Source: Paracoccus denitrificans (GTDB taxonomy: Bacteria; Pseudomonadota; Alphaproteobacteria; Rhodobacterales; Rhodobacteraceae). From it: DNA of 64,000 bases. This document shows positions 44,673 through 53,497 of this stretch, piece after piece. Location: positions 186,001 through 250,000 of the forward strand of contig QFNE01000004.1 in NCBI GenBank assembly GCA_003240735.1. Direction: 5' to 3'. Made by a program: the position numbers and the translations under genes. How positions within the stretch are numbered: position 1 is the stretch's first letter; each line of letters opens with the position of its first letter. A model generated the notes under the pieces. It worked only from the letters and a program-made list of their open reading frames with translations. It did not search any database and was not told the DNA's origin.

Positions 44673-45439
44673 ACACGCACACAGACAACCGCCATCGCTG
44701 CAATGCCCAGAACACAGGCCGTGGCGATGGTCATTGATCCGTCAAGGCTTGCCGCTGCGATCCCGATCAACGCCCAGATCATCGTCAGCGCAAAGCTGAT
44801 CCGACTGCCCAGTGCCAGCTGAATCCATACCGCCGCGGCGCATGAAAACAGCAATCCGATCAACTGGGCGGTCTGAACCGGTATCCCGAATTTCAGCGAA
44901 AGCAGCAGACCAACCGCACTGAACCCCCCGATGACCAGCCATGCGGCGATGACGCACACCAGCATATCTTCCCAGTAAAGGAGCGCGTGATCCACCCGTT
45001 CACGCGCGCGAAGATCATTGAAGACGTTGCTGAGCACACCAATCGGGGCGACAGCTGCCAGCAACAGACCCGACACCGCCGAGGTTTCAACCACGATCGG
45101 CCACAAGGTCGCGGCCACCAGACCAAGTGTAAGGCTAAGCCTGATTGGCGCAGCAAACCGCTCTCGACTGCGCAGATACAGCATCCCAAGCGCTGCCAGC
45201 CCCACCATGACCACCAGCGCCCACAGCGCGCCGTTGACCGGTTGCTGGATGACGCTGACGACGTCGTCGGCAAGCTGGGTCGAATCGTTGCCATAGAAGG
45301 TGTCGTTATACGAAAGTCCCTCCAGCACCCCATCGGGCGCGGATGAATTTCCATATTTCGCCTGTGCGAAAATGCTGACTACAAAAGCCAGCACAACGAT
45401 GATCTCAGAGGCGGCGCGGACAAGGACAACGCGTTTCAT
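44663..45439 (-). CDS. Multipass membrane protein of unknown function
   Basis: The product is 258 aa from a proposed ATG at 45439 (MKRVVLVRAASEIIVVLAFV); the frame is open further upstream and the start is uncertain because no good Shine-Dalgarno is seen. About seven hydrophobic helices are visible. The loop after helix 1 is polar (KYGNSSAPDGVLEGLSYNDT) and probably periplasmic. The rest consists of membrane segments of ordinary composition. I recognise no family or catalytic motif. It is a singleton, convergent with der and downstream of serS on the same strand. Confidence 0.7.
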   Translation of the reverse strand: MKRVVLVRAASEIIVVLAFVVSIFAQAKYGNSSAPDGVLEGLSYNDTFYGNDSTQLADDVVSVIQQPVNGALWALVVMVGLAALGMLYLRSRERFAAPIRLSLTLGLVAATLWPIVVETSAVSGLLLAAVAPIGVLSNVFNDLRARERVDHALLYWEDMLVCVIAAWLVIGGFSAVGLLLSLKFGIPVQTAQLIGLLFSCAAAVWIQLALGSRISFALTMIWALIGIAAASLDGSMTIATACVLGIAAMAVVCVRVTT

Positions 45440-45554
45440 GCGACCCGAACGCACCCGCGGCTGCGGGGTTTCGCCAATTCGTCCATGATCCCACCCTTTT
45501 CCGACACGCGGCATAATTGTGACGCAGACGGCCCTTTCGACCGCCTGCGGAATC

Positions 45555-46847
45555 TCAGGACAACGTGCCGTCTGCACCCAAAGTGGTGGCGCCACCCAGA
45601 TACGGGTGCAGCGCCTTGGGCAGGGTCACGGACCCGTCCGCCTGCTGGCCGTTTTCCAGAACGGCAATCAGCGTGCGCCCGACGGCCAGACCTGATCCGT
45701 TCAGCGTGTGCACGAATTCCGGCTTGCCACCGCCTTCGGGGCGATAGCGTGCATTCATGCGCCGGCCCTGAAAATCGCCGCAGTAACTGACCGAAGAAAT
45801 CTCGCGGAACTTGTCCTGCCCGGGAAGCCAGACTTCCAGATCATGCGTGATCCGCGCGCCGAAACCCATGTCGCCGGTGCAAAGGACGATCGTGCGATAC
45901 GGCAGCTCCAGCGCCTCAAGCACGGCTTCGGCGCAGCGGGTCATGCGCGCGTGTTCCTCAAGGCCGGTGGCGGCGTCGGTCACGGACACCATCTCGACCT
46001 TCTCGAACTGGTGCTGGCGCAACATGCCCGACGTGTCGCGACCGGCGCTGCCGGCCTCGGACCGGAAGCACTGGGAATGGGCGACCATGCGGCGGGGCAG
46101 GGTGGATTGATCGACCAGATCTCCGTTGACCGTGTTGGTCAGCGTCACCTCGGCCGTGGGGATCAGCCACCAGCCTTCGCGGGTCTGATAGCTGTCCTCC
46201 CCGAACTTCGGCAGCTGGCCCGTGCCCTCCATCATTTCCGACAGAACCAGCACCGGGGTCCACGTTTCAGTCAGCCCGTGCCGGGTGACGTGCAGGTCCA
46301 GCATGAACTGCGCCAGTGCGCGATGGATGCGGGCGACCCCGCTGCGCAGCAGGACGAACCGGGCACCCGAAAGTTTGGCCGCCGTTTCAAAGTCCATGCC
46401 CGGCTTTACGCCAGCGATCTGGAAATGCTCGACCGGGGCAAAGTTGAACGCGCGCGGCGTGCCCCAGCTGCGGATCTCGACATTGTCGCCTTCGTCCTTG
46501 CCGTCCGGGACTGTGTCCAACGGCGCGTTCGGGATCGTCAGCAGGATGTCACGCAACTGCTGGTCCAGCGCCTCGGCCTCGGACGTCATGGTGGCGATTT
46601 CGGCTTTCTTCTCGCCCACCAAGGCACGCAGACGTTCAAATTCGGCATCGTCACCGCGCGCCTTTGCGGCACCCGTTTCCTTGCTGGCGCGGTTCTGGTC
46701 GGCCTGCGCGGTTTCGGCTGCCTGAATGCGTTCGCGGCGGTCCTTGTCCAAAGCCAGAATTTCGGCCGACATCGGCGCCGCACCCCGACGCGACAGCGCG
46801 TGATCGAAGGCTGCGGGATTTTCGCGAATGGCGCGGATGTCGTACAT
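45555..46847 (-). CDS. serS: Serine--tRNA ligase
   Basis: The product is 430 aa. The N-terminal coiled-coil arm (about 28-105) that grips the tRNA long variable arm is clear. Class II motif 2 is in CFRSEAGSAGRDTSGMLRQH; motif 3 is in LNGSGLAVGRTLIAVLEN. Ser/ATP site residues occur in LIPTAEVTLTN. The start MYDIRAIRENPAAFDHAL is standard. It charges tRNA-Ser in the cytosol. Confidence 0.97.
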   Translation of the reverse strand: MYDIRAIRENPAAFDHALSRRGAAPMSAEILALDKDRRERIQAAETAQADQNRASKETGAAKARGDDAEFERLRALVGEKKAEIATMTSEAEALDQQLRDILLTIPNAPLDTVPDGKDEGDNVEIRSWGTPRAFNFAPVEHFQIAGVKPGMDFETAAKLSGARFVLLRSGVARIHRALAQFMLDLHVTRHGLTETWTPVLVLSEMMEGTGQLPKFGEDSYQTREGWWLIPTAEVTLTNTVNGDLVDQSTLPRRMVAHSQCFRSEAGSAGRDTSGMLRQHQFEKVEMVSVTDAATGLEEHARMTRCAEAVLEALELPYRTIVLCTGDMGFGARITHDLEVWLPGQDKFREISSVSYCGDFQGRRMNARYRPEGGGKPEFVHTLNGSGLAVGRTLIAVLENGQQADGSVTLPKALHPYLGGATTLGADGTLS

Positions 46848-46923
46848 GGGTCACTTCTCCAGCTCGGCGCCCCGGGTCGGGCGTGAGACGGGCTTAGCGA
46901 AAACCCCGCAAGCGGCCAAGACC

Positions 46924-47304
46924 CTAGCTGCCGGGCATGCCCTGAACCATCTGTCCCAGCATCGGCCAGAACTCGTCGCGGCCGACATAGCCCTCCATTC
47001 GGCCCATCTCGGCCCCGTCGCGCAGCAGGATGAACGTCGGCGTGACATAGGGGCGCCGGGCCAACGCCAGACCATCGGGATAGGGGCCGTCGATGTCGGT
47101 TTCAAACAGCGCCAGCTGCCGACCCAGCGGATTGGCGCTGTAACCCTGCCCGATGTCGCGGCGCCATTGGCGGCAATAGACGCAGCCCGGCTTGGTGATC
47201 ATCATCAGCTGAAGCCGTGGCGCGGACTTCGCCGGGCGCGGCAGAAGGGGCAGGGCCACAAGGGCGAAAAGGCCCAGACGGGCCTGGCGGGCGGTCAGGT
47301 TCAT
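46924..47304 (-). CDS. Exported thioredoxin-fold protein (SoxS-like)
   Basis: The product is 126 aa. A signal peptide (LGLFALVALPLLPRPAKSA) is followed by a thioredoxin fold with CxxC at C41/C44 (GCVYCRQW) and the cis-Pro at 89 (YVTPTFILL). The size and the GCxYC active site resemble periplasmic SoxS-type thioredoxins. A role in disulfide exchange in the periplasm is likely; the partner is unknown. It lies between serS and the divergent ada gene. Confidence 0.83.
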   Translation of the reverse strand: MNLTARQARLGLFALVALPLLPRPAKSAPRLQLMMITKPGCVYCRQWRRDIGQGYSANPLGRQLALFETDIDGPYPDGLALARRPYVTPTFILLRDGAEMGRMEGYVGRDEFWPMLGQMVQGMPGS

Positions 47305-47436
47305 GCGCGCCAGATTATCGGCAAGTCCCGACGAAGCAATCGTGCTATCCCGAACGTGATGGGGTCAGGGCGGAACACGAATGCCACGCCCGATTTTCGT
47401 CGGCACGGCCCCCGCGAATCGATTAGAACCAGACCC

Positions 47437-48495
47437 ATGGACACGCTTTTTCCCCTGCCGGATCCGGCCATATTGTATGATGCGCTGACGCGTCGCGATC
47501 CGTCGTTCGAGGGCCGCGCGCTGGTCGGCGTCACGACCACAGGCATCTTCTGCCGCCTGACTTGCCCCGCGCGCAAACCGCGCCCGGAAAACTGCCGCTG
47601 GTTCGACAGCCCCGCGACTGCCGCCACGGCAGGATTCCGGCCCTGTCTGCGCTGCCACCCGCTGGGGCCAGAGGCGGACGGCGACGGAACCATCCAGAAG
47701 CTGCTGGCTGCGCTGAACGCCGATCCTGCCCGCCGCTGGTCCGAAGGGGACATCGCCGCGATGGCTCTTGATCCGTCGACTGTGCGCCGTGCGTTCCGCC
47801 GCCATTTCGGCATGACGTTTCTTGAGCTTGCGCGTCAATCCCGTCTGCGGGCCGGGATCGGGGCGCTGCAAAGCGGGGCCACCGTGATCGACGCACAGCT
47901 TGATGCCGGGTTCGACAGCGCGTCTGGCTTTCGCGATGCGTTCGCACGGCTGCTGGGCCACGCCCCCGCGCGGATGGTCCAAGACGAGCCGGGGTTGGTG
48001 ACAGACTGGATCGACACGCCGTTGGGCGGCATGATCGCGGTGACCGACGCGCACCACCTGCATCTGCTGGAATTCGTCGGGCGGCGCGCGTTGGGGGCTG
48101 AACTGCGCAAGCTGTCGGCCGGGGCAGGCGGGCGGATCGGCCTTGGTCGAACTGCGGTCAATGACGCGTTGGAGGCCCAGCTTGCCCGCTATTTCGCATC
48201 GGAAAGCGCGGATTTCGATCTGCCGCTTGCGCTGCACGGGACGCCCTTTCACCGTCAGGTGTGGCAGGAGCTGCGCCAGATCGGCGCGGGCGAAACGGTC
48301 AGCTATGGCGCCCTGGCCGCGCGGATGGGGCGGCCGACGGCGGCGCGGGCGATTGCGCGCGCCAACGGGGCGAACCAGATTGCGATCATCATTCCGTGCC
48401 ACCGCGTGATCGGTGCGGACGGCAGCCTGACCGGCTATGGCGGGGGTCTGTGGCGCAAGCAGGCGCTGATCGAAATCGAGCGTAAATTGGCGTGA
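47437..48495 (+). CDS. ada: Ada: bifunctional methyl-DNA response regulator and O6-methylguanine-DNA methyltransferase
   Basis: The product is 352 aa. The N-terminal zinc domain has C39, C43, C70 and C73 (GIFCRLTCPARKP, PCLRCHP); methylation of this site turns Ada into an activator. An AraC-type HTH follows (DIAAMALDPSTVRRAFRRHFG ... SASGFRDAFARLLGHAP). The C-terminal methyltransferase domain has the acceptor Cys321 in IPCHRVIG and YGALAARMGRPTAARAI. It reverses alkylation damage to O6-methylguanine and phosphotriesters. It is monocistronic and divergent from the thioredoxin-like gene; I cannot place an Ada box upstream with confidence. Confidence 0.95.
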   Translation: MDTLFPLPDPAILYDALTRRDPSFEGRALVGVTTTGIFCRLTCPARKPRPENCRWFDSPATAATAGFRPCLRCHPLGPEADGDGTIQKLLAALNADPARRWSEGDIAAMALDPSTVRRAFRRHFGMTFLELARQSRLRAGIGALQSGATVIDAQLDAGFDSASGFRDAFARLLGHAPARMVQDEPGLVTDWIDTPLGGMIAVTDAHHLHLLEFVGRRALGAELRKLSAGAGGRIGLGRTAVNDALEAQLARYFASESADFDLPLALHGTPFHRQVWQELRQIGAGETVSYGALAARMGRPTAARAIARANGANQIAIIIPCHRVIGADGSLTGYGGGLWRKQALIEIERKLA

Positions 48496-48532
48496 TTTCC
48501 CGAAGCGTCGATGGCGCGGGGGCGATTCGCGC

Positions 48533-48561
48533 TTGACGCGGCCTGCGTGCGACACTAATCA
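48533..48561 (+). promoter_or_regulatory. rpmB promoter
   Basis: TTGACG (48533-48538), a 17-nt spacer and TAATCA (48556-48561). It predicts transcription starting near 48568 and a ~95-nt leader. Confidence 0.65.
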
Positions 48562-48577
48562 CGCGCAACGGATTTCC

Positions 48578-48601
48578 GGGCGCTGCCTCGCGGCGCCCTT
48601 T
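48578..48601 (+). promoter_or_regulatory. Leader hairpin upstream of rpmB
   Basis: GGGCGCTGC-CTC-GCGGCGCCC (48578-48598) is a 9-bp stem with one G-U pair and a 3-nt loop, followed by TTTCAATTT. It lies just after the predicted start of the rpmB transcript. It may be an attenuator or a terminator for read-through from ada. Confidence 0.5.
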
Positions 48602-48661
48602 CAATTTCGGCGGCCGGTGCATCTTTCGCACTGTCGCCGCTGCAACGAAGGAAGCAACAGC

Positions 48662-48937
48662 ATGTCGCGCGTCTGCGAACTGACCGGCAAGGGCCCGATG
48701 ACCGGCAACAAGGTGTCCCACGCCAACAACAAGAGCCGTCGCCGGTTTCTGCCGAACCTGAACGACGTGACCCTGATTTCGGACAAGCTGGGGCGTTCGT
48801 TCTCGCTTCGCGTGTCGGCTGCCGGTCTGCGTTCGGTTGACCACCGTGGTGGCCTGGATGCGTATCTGTCCAAAGCACGCGACGAAGAGCTTTCGGACCG
48901 CGCTCTGAAGATCAAGCGCGAACTGTCGAAAGACTGA
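48662..48937 (+). CDS. rpmB: 50S ribosomal protein L28
   Basis: The product is 91 aa. MSRVCELTGKGPMTGNKVSHANNKSRRRF is the invariant L28 N-terminus; SFSLRVSAAGLRSVDHRGGL follows. The zinc-binding Cys set of some L28 proteins is not present. It has a good Shine-Dalgarno (GAAGGAAG), a strong promoter and a rho-independent terminator, so it is transcribed on its own. Confidence 0.98.
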   Translation: MSRVCELTGKGPMTGNKVSHANNKSRRRFLPNLNDVTLISDKLGRSFSLRVSAAGLRSVDHRGGLDAYLSKARDEELSDRALKIKRELSKD

Positions 48938-48976
48938 TCGTCCGCGGCCGGCCCGGCCGGTGCGCCCAGAATTCTG

Positions 48977-49006
48977 AAACGCGGTCCTGCGAAGGGCCGC
49001 GTTTTT
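48977..49006 (+). terminator. Rho-independent terminator of rpmB
   Basis: AAACGCGGTCC pairs with GGGCCGCGTTT (11 bp with one G-U, 6-nt loop), ending in a run of T (GTTTTT). It is 40 nt after the stop. Confidence 0.93.
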
Positions 49007-49093
49007 CGTATCATCACCGCGCCGTTTTGACGCTTTGCACTGGGCCTGCGGCAGGCGTATCCCCCCGGCAAACGTCTTCCGGAAGGACATCAC

Positions 49094-49564
49094 ATGAAAA
49101 CCCTGACGCTGACCGCCATTGCCGTCCTTGCCCCCTTGGGCGCGCTGGCTGCGGACACCGCCCCCGTAGTCAGCGATGCGTTCGCCATCTCGACCAACCC
49201 GCGTTCGGGCGCGGTCTATATGTCGATCGCAAACCCGACCGCCCAGACCTGCACGCTGCAAGGGGCTTCGACCGAGGCTGCCGAATCCGCCAGCCTTCAC
49301 ACCCACACCGAAGAGGCGGGCGTCATGAAGATGTCGGAACGCCCCCCGATCGAGATTGCGGCCGGCGGCACGCATGAACTGGCGCGCAGTGGCGACCACG
49401 TGATGCTGATGGGTCTGACCGCCCCGCTGGCGGTGGGTGACCATGTCGCACTGACGCTGGATTTCGGTGATTGCGGACAGGTTAACGTCGACGTGCCTGT
49501 CGTGCCGGTGACCGGCGGCAAATCGGACGCCGCCGACCACAGCCACCATCACGCTCACGGCTGA
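49094..49564 (+). CDS. PCuAC family periplasmic copper chaperone
   Basis: The product is 156 aa. A signal peptide (LTLTAIAVLAPLGALAA) precedes the cupredoxin-like domain. The copper motif is seen as H69/H71 with M78/M80 (SLHTHTEEAGVMKM) and H102/M104/M106 (GDHVMLMGL), the HxM-type set that binds Cu(I). A His-rich tail (HSHHHAHG) follows. PCuAC delivers copper to the CuA/CuB sites of cytochrome oxidase. copA lies nearby on the other strand. Confidence 0.93.
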   Translation: MKTLTLTAIAVLAPLGALAADTAPVVSDAFAISTNPRSGAVYMSIANPTAQTCTLQGASTEAAESASLHTHTEEAGVMKMSERPPIEIAAGGTHELARSGDHVMLMGLTAPLAVGDHVALTLDFGDCGQVNVDVPVVPVTGGKSDAADHSHHHAHG

Positions 49565-50241
49565 TCGGCGACCAAGCGGACGAACTGCACCAGTGACGGT
49601 CCGATATGCGCCACGATGGCATCCACCCCCTTGGCGGACGGGTGGATGCGGTCAGGCAAGATCAGATCGCTCCGCTGATCCAGCGGCACCGCGCTGAGCG
49701 GGGCATAGATATCGGCCACCAGCGCGGCGTCGTGTTTGGCCGCAAGCGTGGGCCAGACAGCCGCCCAATCCTTTCGGAGGCGCGGGGAAAGCACGTCGGG
49801 CGCGTCGATGCCGACAAGCATCACCTTGCGCCCGCCCTGACCCGCCGTCGTCAGGATCGCGTCAAGATTGCGGCTGACAGGCCCCGGCGGAAAACCCATC
49901 AGCATGTCGTTGGCACCCAGTTCGACCACGACGGCATCGACACCTGCATGGCGACGCAGCGACGCCGCAATGCGCACCCGACCGCCATAGCTCGTGTCCC
50001 CCGAAAGACCCGCGTCGATCAGCGTGACCCGCTGTCCGTTCTGCGCCAGATATTCGGACAGACGCCGCACCAGCCCCTGGTCGGGTGGCAGGCCGAACCC
50101 GGCTGTCAGGCTGTCCCCGAACATCAGGACGCACGGAATGTCGGGCTTGCAGGCGGGTGCCGCCGCCGCTGCCGACGGGGTCGCCCCCACCAGCAGGCCG
50201 GCGACCAGCGCGCTGATTGCGCGCCGGATCACGCCTTCCAC
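49555..50241 (-). CDS. GDSL-type arylesterase / lysophospholipase (TesA-like)
   Basis: The product is 228 aa. A signal peptide (AISALVAGLLVGATPSAAAA) is followed by block I MFGDSLTAGFGL with the nucleophilic Ser, block III VVVELGANDMLMGFPP and block V LILPDRIHPSAKGVDAI with the catalytic Asp/His. It is an SGNH hydrolase of the TesA group, periplasmic, cleaving acyl esters or thioesters. Its start overlaps the copA end by 13 bp, so the two are co-transcribed. Confidence 0.9.
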   Translation of the reverse strand: MEGVIRRAISALVAGLLVGATPSAAAAAPACKPDIPCVLMFGDSLTAGFGLPPDQGLVRRLSEYLAQNGQRVTLIDAGLSGDTSYGGRVRIAASLRRHAGVDAVVVELGANDMLMGFPPGPVSRNLDAILTTAGQGGRKVMLVGIDAPDVLSPRLRKDWAAVWPTLAAKHDAALVADIYAPLSAVPLDQRSDLILPDRIHPSAKGVDAIVAHIGPSLVQFVRLVADQP

Positions 50242-52484
50242 GACCGCAGCCGCAGCGCGTTCGTCACCACGAACACCGACGACAGCGCCATGGCGGCTGC
50301 ACCCAGCATCGGCGACAGCCGGGGTCCCCCGAACAGCACCAGAAGCCCCATCGCAACCGGGATCAGCGCGACGTTATAGGCGAATGCCCAGAACAGGTTC
50401 TGCCGGATGTTGCGCATGACAGCGCGGCTTAGCCCGATGGCCCGGGGAACGCCTGCGGGATCGCCCGAGGACAGGACAACCTCTGCCGCCTCGATGGCGA
50501 CGTCGGTGCCGGTGCCGATGGCGATGCCGGTGTCGGCGGCGGCAAGGGCCGGGGCGTCGTTGATGCCGTCACCGACGAAGACGCTGCCCTTGCCCATGGC
50601 GCGAATGGCATCCAGCTTGCCGTCCGGAAGCACGCCCCCGATGACCTTGTCGATGCCCAGCTGGGCGCCGACGGTGTCCGCCGCCGCCTGCACATCGCCC
50701 GAGATCATGGTCGTTTCCAGACCCATCCGGTGCAGCGCACCGATGGCGTCTGCCGCGCCGTCACGGATCGGGTCGGCCATGCCCATAAGGGCCACGTGAC
50801 GCCCATCGACGGCCAGATGAACCGGCGTGACACCTTGGGCAGACCAGTCTGTGGCGTCCTGCATTAGCAGGGGGTCCGGGGTGACGCCGGCCTCCGCCAA
50901 CGCCTTGGCGTTCCCCAGCAGGACCGATTGGCCGTCGACGGTTGCGGTCAGGCCGCGCCCGTCTTGAGCGGTGACGGACTGTGCGTGGCCGGGGGTGACG
51001 CCGCGGTACTTGGCGGCTGCCAGCACGGCGGCGGCCAGCGGGTGTTCGGACTGCGCCTCGGCCCCGGCGGCAAGGCGCAGCGCCGCAGGTTCGTCGATGC
51101 CATCGGTTGCGAATTTGACCAGTGCCGGGTGGCCGATGGTCAGCGTGCCGGTCTTGTCAAAGCCAACCTGCCGGGCGTCCGCCAGCCGTTGCAGGGCGTC
51201 GCCCCGGCGAAACAGGACGCCCATTTCGGCGCCGCGTCCGGTGCCCACCATGATCGACATAGGCACGGCCAGCCCCATCGCGCAGGGGCACGCGATGATC
51301 AGAACCGAAATCGCGGCCACGACCGCGTTCGACAGAACCGGCGCTGGACCAAAGATCATCCACAGCGCGAATGTCAGGATCGCCAGCCCGATCACCAGCG
51401 GAACGAAGATCCGGGTGACGCGGTCCACGACAGCCTCGACCGGCAGCTTGGTGGCCTGCGCGTCCTCGACCAGACGGGCGATGCGGGCCAGTGCGGTATC
51501 CTGTCCGGTGGCAGTGACACGGAAAGTCAGCGCGGCACGGCTGTTGACCGTGCCGGCGGTGACCGAATCCCCGACGGCCTTGGCGACGGGAACAGGTTCC
51601 CCAGTCAGCATCGATTCGTCGATATGACCCTGGCCCTGGGTGATGACGCCGTCGACCGGGACGCGGTCACCGGGCCGCAGGCGCACGATGTCGCCCGCCA
51701 CGACCTCTGCGACCGGGATCATCTGAAAATCAGCGCCGCGTTCCACCAGTGCCTGATCGGGCGCCAGATCGATCAACCGCCGGATCGCCTGACCTGCCTG
51801 ACCACGCGCACGCGCCTCCAGCCAGCGGCCCAGAAGGATTAGCGTTACGATGACCGCCGCCGCCTCATAGTAGACGTGAAGCGAGTCGGCGGGCAGAAGC
51901 CCCGGCGCAAAGGTCGCGACGGTCGAACACAGGAACGCGGCCCCGGCACCCAGGGCGACAAGACTGTTCATCTCTGGTGCGCCGCGCAGGAGCGCGGGGA
52001 TGCCGATGGAAAAGAAGACGCGGCCCGGGAATGCCAGAATGATCGCCGTCAGCACGAACTGCATGATCCACAAGACCTGCAAATTGAACGTGGCCGCGAT
52101 CCAGTGGTGCAGCGGCGGGATCAGGTGCCCGCCCATTTCGACGACAAAGATCGGCGCGGTCAGGATCGCCGCCAAAATGAACCGCTGCTTCATCACGTCG
52201 GGGTCATCGTTATGATGATGGTGGCCGCCGTGATCTGCCGCATGGTGATGGGGCATATCGACTTCGGTCTCATACCCCGCGTGGGTCACGGCGGCGGCAA
52301 GGTCGGCGGGCGATACGGAGTGATCGTGGGTAACGGTGGCGCGGCGGGTGGCAAGATTGACTTGCGCATCGATGACGCCAGGCATCTTTTTCAGTGTGCG
52401 TTCGACGCGTCCCACGCACGAGGCGCAGGTCATCCCTGTAACGGACAGCCGCGTGTGGTCAGCAGTGTGCTCGGTATGTGTCAT
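50229..52484 (-). CDS. copA: Copper-exporting P-type ATPase
   Basis: The product is 751 aa from the ATG at 52484. One N-terminal HMA domain has GMTCASC (C20, C23). A His-rich linker (HHHAADHGGHHHH) follows, then eight membrane helices. The Cu(I) site CPC is at 399-401 (IIACPCAMGLA). The phosphorylation motif DKTGT has D443; SEHPLAAA is the HP motif and VGDGINDAPAL the hinge. It pumps Cu(I) out of the cytosol. The frame upstream of 52484 lacks similarity. No CueR-type operator could be placed in the upstream region. Confidence 0.96.
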   Translation of the reverse strand: MTHTEHTADHTRLSVTGMTCASCVGRVERTLKKMPGVIDAQVNLATRRATVTHDHSVSPADLAAAVTHAGYETEVDMPHHHAADHGGHHHHNDDPDVMKQRFILAAILTAPIFVVEMGGHLIPPLHHWIAATFNLQVLWIMQFVLTAIILAFPGRVFFSIGIPALLRGAPEMNSLVALGAGAAFLCSTVATFAPGLLPADSLHVYYEAAAVIVTLILLGRWLEARARGQAGQAIRRLIDLAPDQALVERGADFQMIPVAEVVAGDIVRLRPGDRVPVDGVITQGQGHIDESMLTGEPVPVAKAVGDSVTAGTVNSRAALTFRVTATGQDTALARIARLVEDAQATKLPVEAVVDRVTRIFVPLVIGLAILTFALWMIFGPAPVLSNAVVAAISVLIIACPCAMGLAVPMSIMVGTGRGAEMGVLFRRGDALQRLADARQVGFDKTGTLTIGHPALVKFATDGIDEPAALRLAAGAEAQSEHPLAAAVLAAAKYRGVTPGHAQSVTAQDGRGLTATVDGQSVLLGNAKALAEAGVTPDPLLMQDATDWSAQGVTPVHLAVDGRHVALMGMADPIRDGAADAIGALHRMGLETTMISGDVQAAADTVGAQLGIDKVIGGVLPDGKLDAIRAMGKGSVFVGDGINDAPALAAADTGIAIGTGTDVAIEAAEVVLSSGDPAGVPRAIGLSRAVMRNIRQNLFWAFAYNVALIPVAMGLLVLFGGPRLSPMLGAAAMALSSVFVVTNALRLRSWKA

Positions 52485-52915
52485 GTTCAACTCTCGCTTT
52501 TTCAGGGGAAGGGATGAAAAGCGAAAGGACCGGCGGTCCCTGCGGTCGCCGAGGTTGAATGACCACAGCCTGTCCCGGATCGAAATCCGCGACAGGGGGA
52601 ACGGTGTGAACAGTGGTCCACAATGCGACAGGCAACGCCGCATTCCCCCTGCGTCCGCGTTGGTGACAGCGGCATTGCCGGTCACCTCGCCCACGGCACA
52701 GATGTGCCGGGCGCGCTGTGGCGCGACGTGGCGCGGTTTGCGGGGAGGTTCGACAGCAGGGCATCATCAGCCTCGGTTCGGGACGGATCAGATATGGTGA
52801 CCTTGTGGCAACTGCGCAAGTGAACCCCAAACCCGTCACGGCGCTTTGAGTTGATAGGCGGCGGCCAAACCGTTACCGCCGAGCGACGAATATTCCGGAC
52901 CGAAGGACAGGACGC
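52485..52915. other. 431-bp divergent non-coding region, copA / L,D-transpeptidase
   Basis: I find no gene here: the short open frames on both strands lack start signals and family features. It must hold the promoters of copA (minus) and of the transpeptidase (plus). No recognisable metal-responsive palindrome was found by eye. Confidence 0.5.
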
Positions 52916-53494
52916 ATGAAACGCCGCGAACTCTTGATGCTGTCTCTGCCGCTGATCGCTGCGCCCGGTGCGCTGATGGCGCAGGGCACAAAGAACAAGC
53001 CTGCCGCCAAAGGCGCCGCGAAGGCTGACCCCTATGCGCCGACCGAAGTCGCTATTCGAGACGGATTCGAAGTCGGCTCGATCGTTGTCGTGTCGGACCA
53101 GTACTTCCTATACCACATCATCGCGCCGGGCCGGGCGATCCGTTACGGCGTGGCTGTCGGCAAGGATGAGCTGGTCTGGAAGGGCCGGGCATTGGTCGGT
53201 CGCAAGGCAGAATGGCCGTCCTGGACGCCGACACCCGACATGATCAAGCGCAAGCCCGAACAGTACGCCAAATACAAGGATGGCATGCCGGGCGGCCCGA
53301 CCAACCCGCTGGGGGCGCGCGCGATCTATCTGTACACGGCGTCAGGCAATGACACCGCGATCCGGATTCACGGGACGACCGACCCCGGCTCGATCGGGCG
53401 CGCGGTGTCGAACGGCTGCATTCGCATGCGCAACGAGGCGGTGATGTCGCTGTTCGATCAAGTGCCGATGGGCACGCCGGTTTACGTTTACTGA
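52916..53494 (+). CDS. L,D-transpeptidase (YkuD family)
   Basis: The product is 192 aa. The N-terminus is a signal peptide with a twin Arg after Met-Lys (MKRRELLMLSLPLIAAPGALMA). The active site is canonical: HGTTDPGSIGRAVSNGCIRM with the Cys nucleophile in SNGCIR. It cuts tetrapeptide stems and forms 3-3 crosslinks or attaches lipoproteins to peptidoglycan. It lies 3 bp before mnmH, so the two are probably one transcript. It shares the pattern AxNPSWTPTP/EWPSWTPTP with the atypical paralogue at 3376-4032. Confidence 0.95.
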   Translation: MKRRELLMLSLPLIAAPGALMAQGTKNKPAAKGAAKADPYAPTEVAIRDGFEVGSIVVVSDQYFLYHIIAPGRAIRYGVAVGKDELVWKGRALVGRKAEWPSWTPTPDMIKRKPEQYAKYKDGMPGGPTNPLGARAIYLYTASGNDTAIRIHGTTDPGSIGRAVSNGCIRMRNEAVMSLFDQVPMGTPVYVY

Positions 53495-53497
53495 CAG

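Noticed and set aside
52459..52839. Short frames on both strands between copA and the L,D-transpeptidase
   Set aside because: No ribosome-binding site, no family features and mutual overlap.
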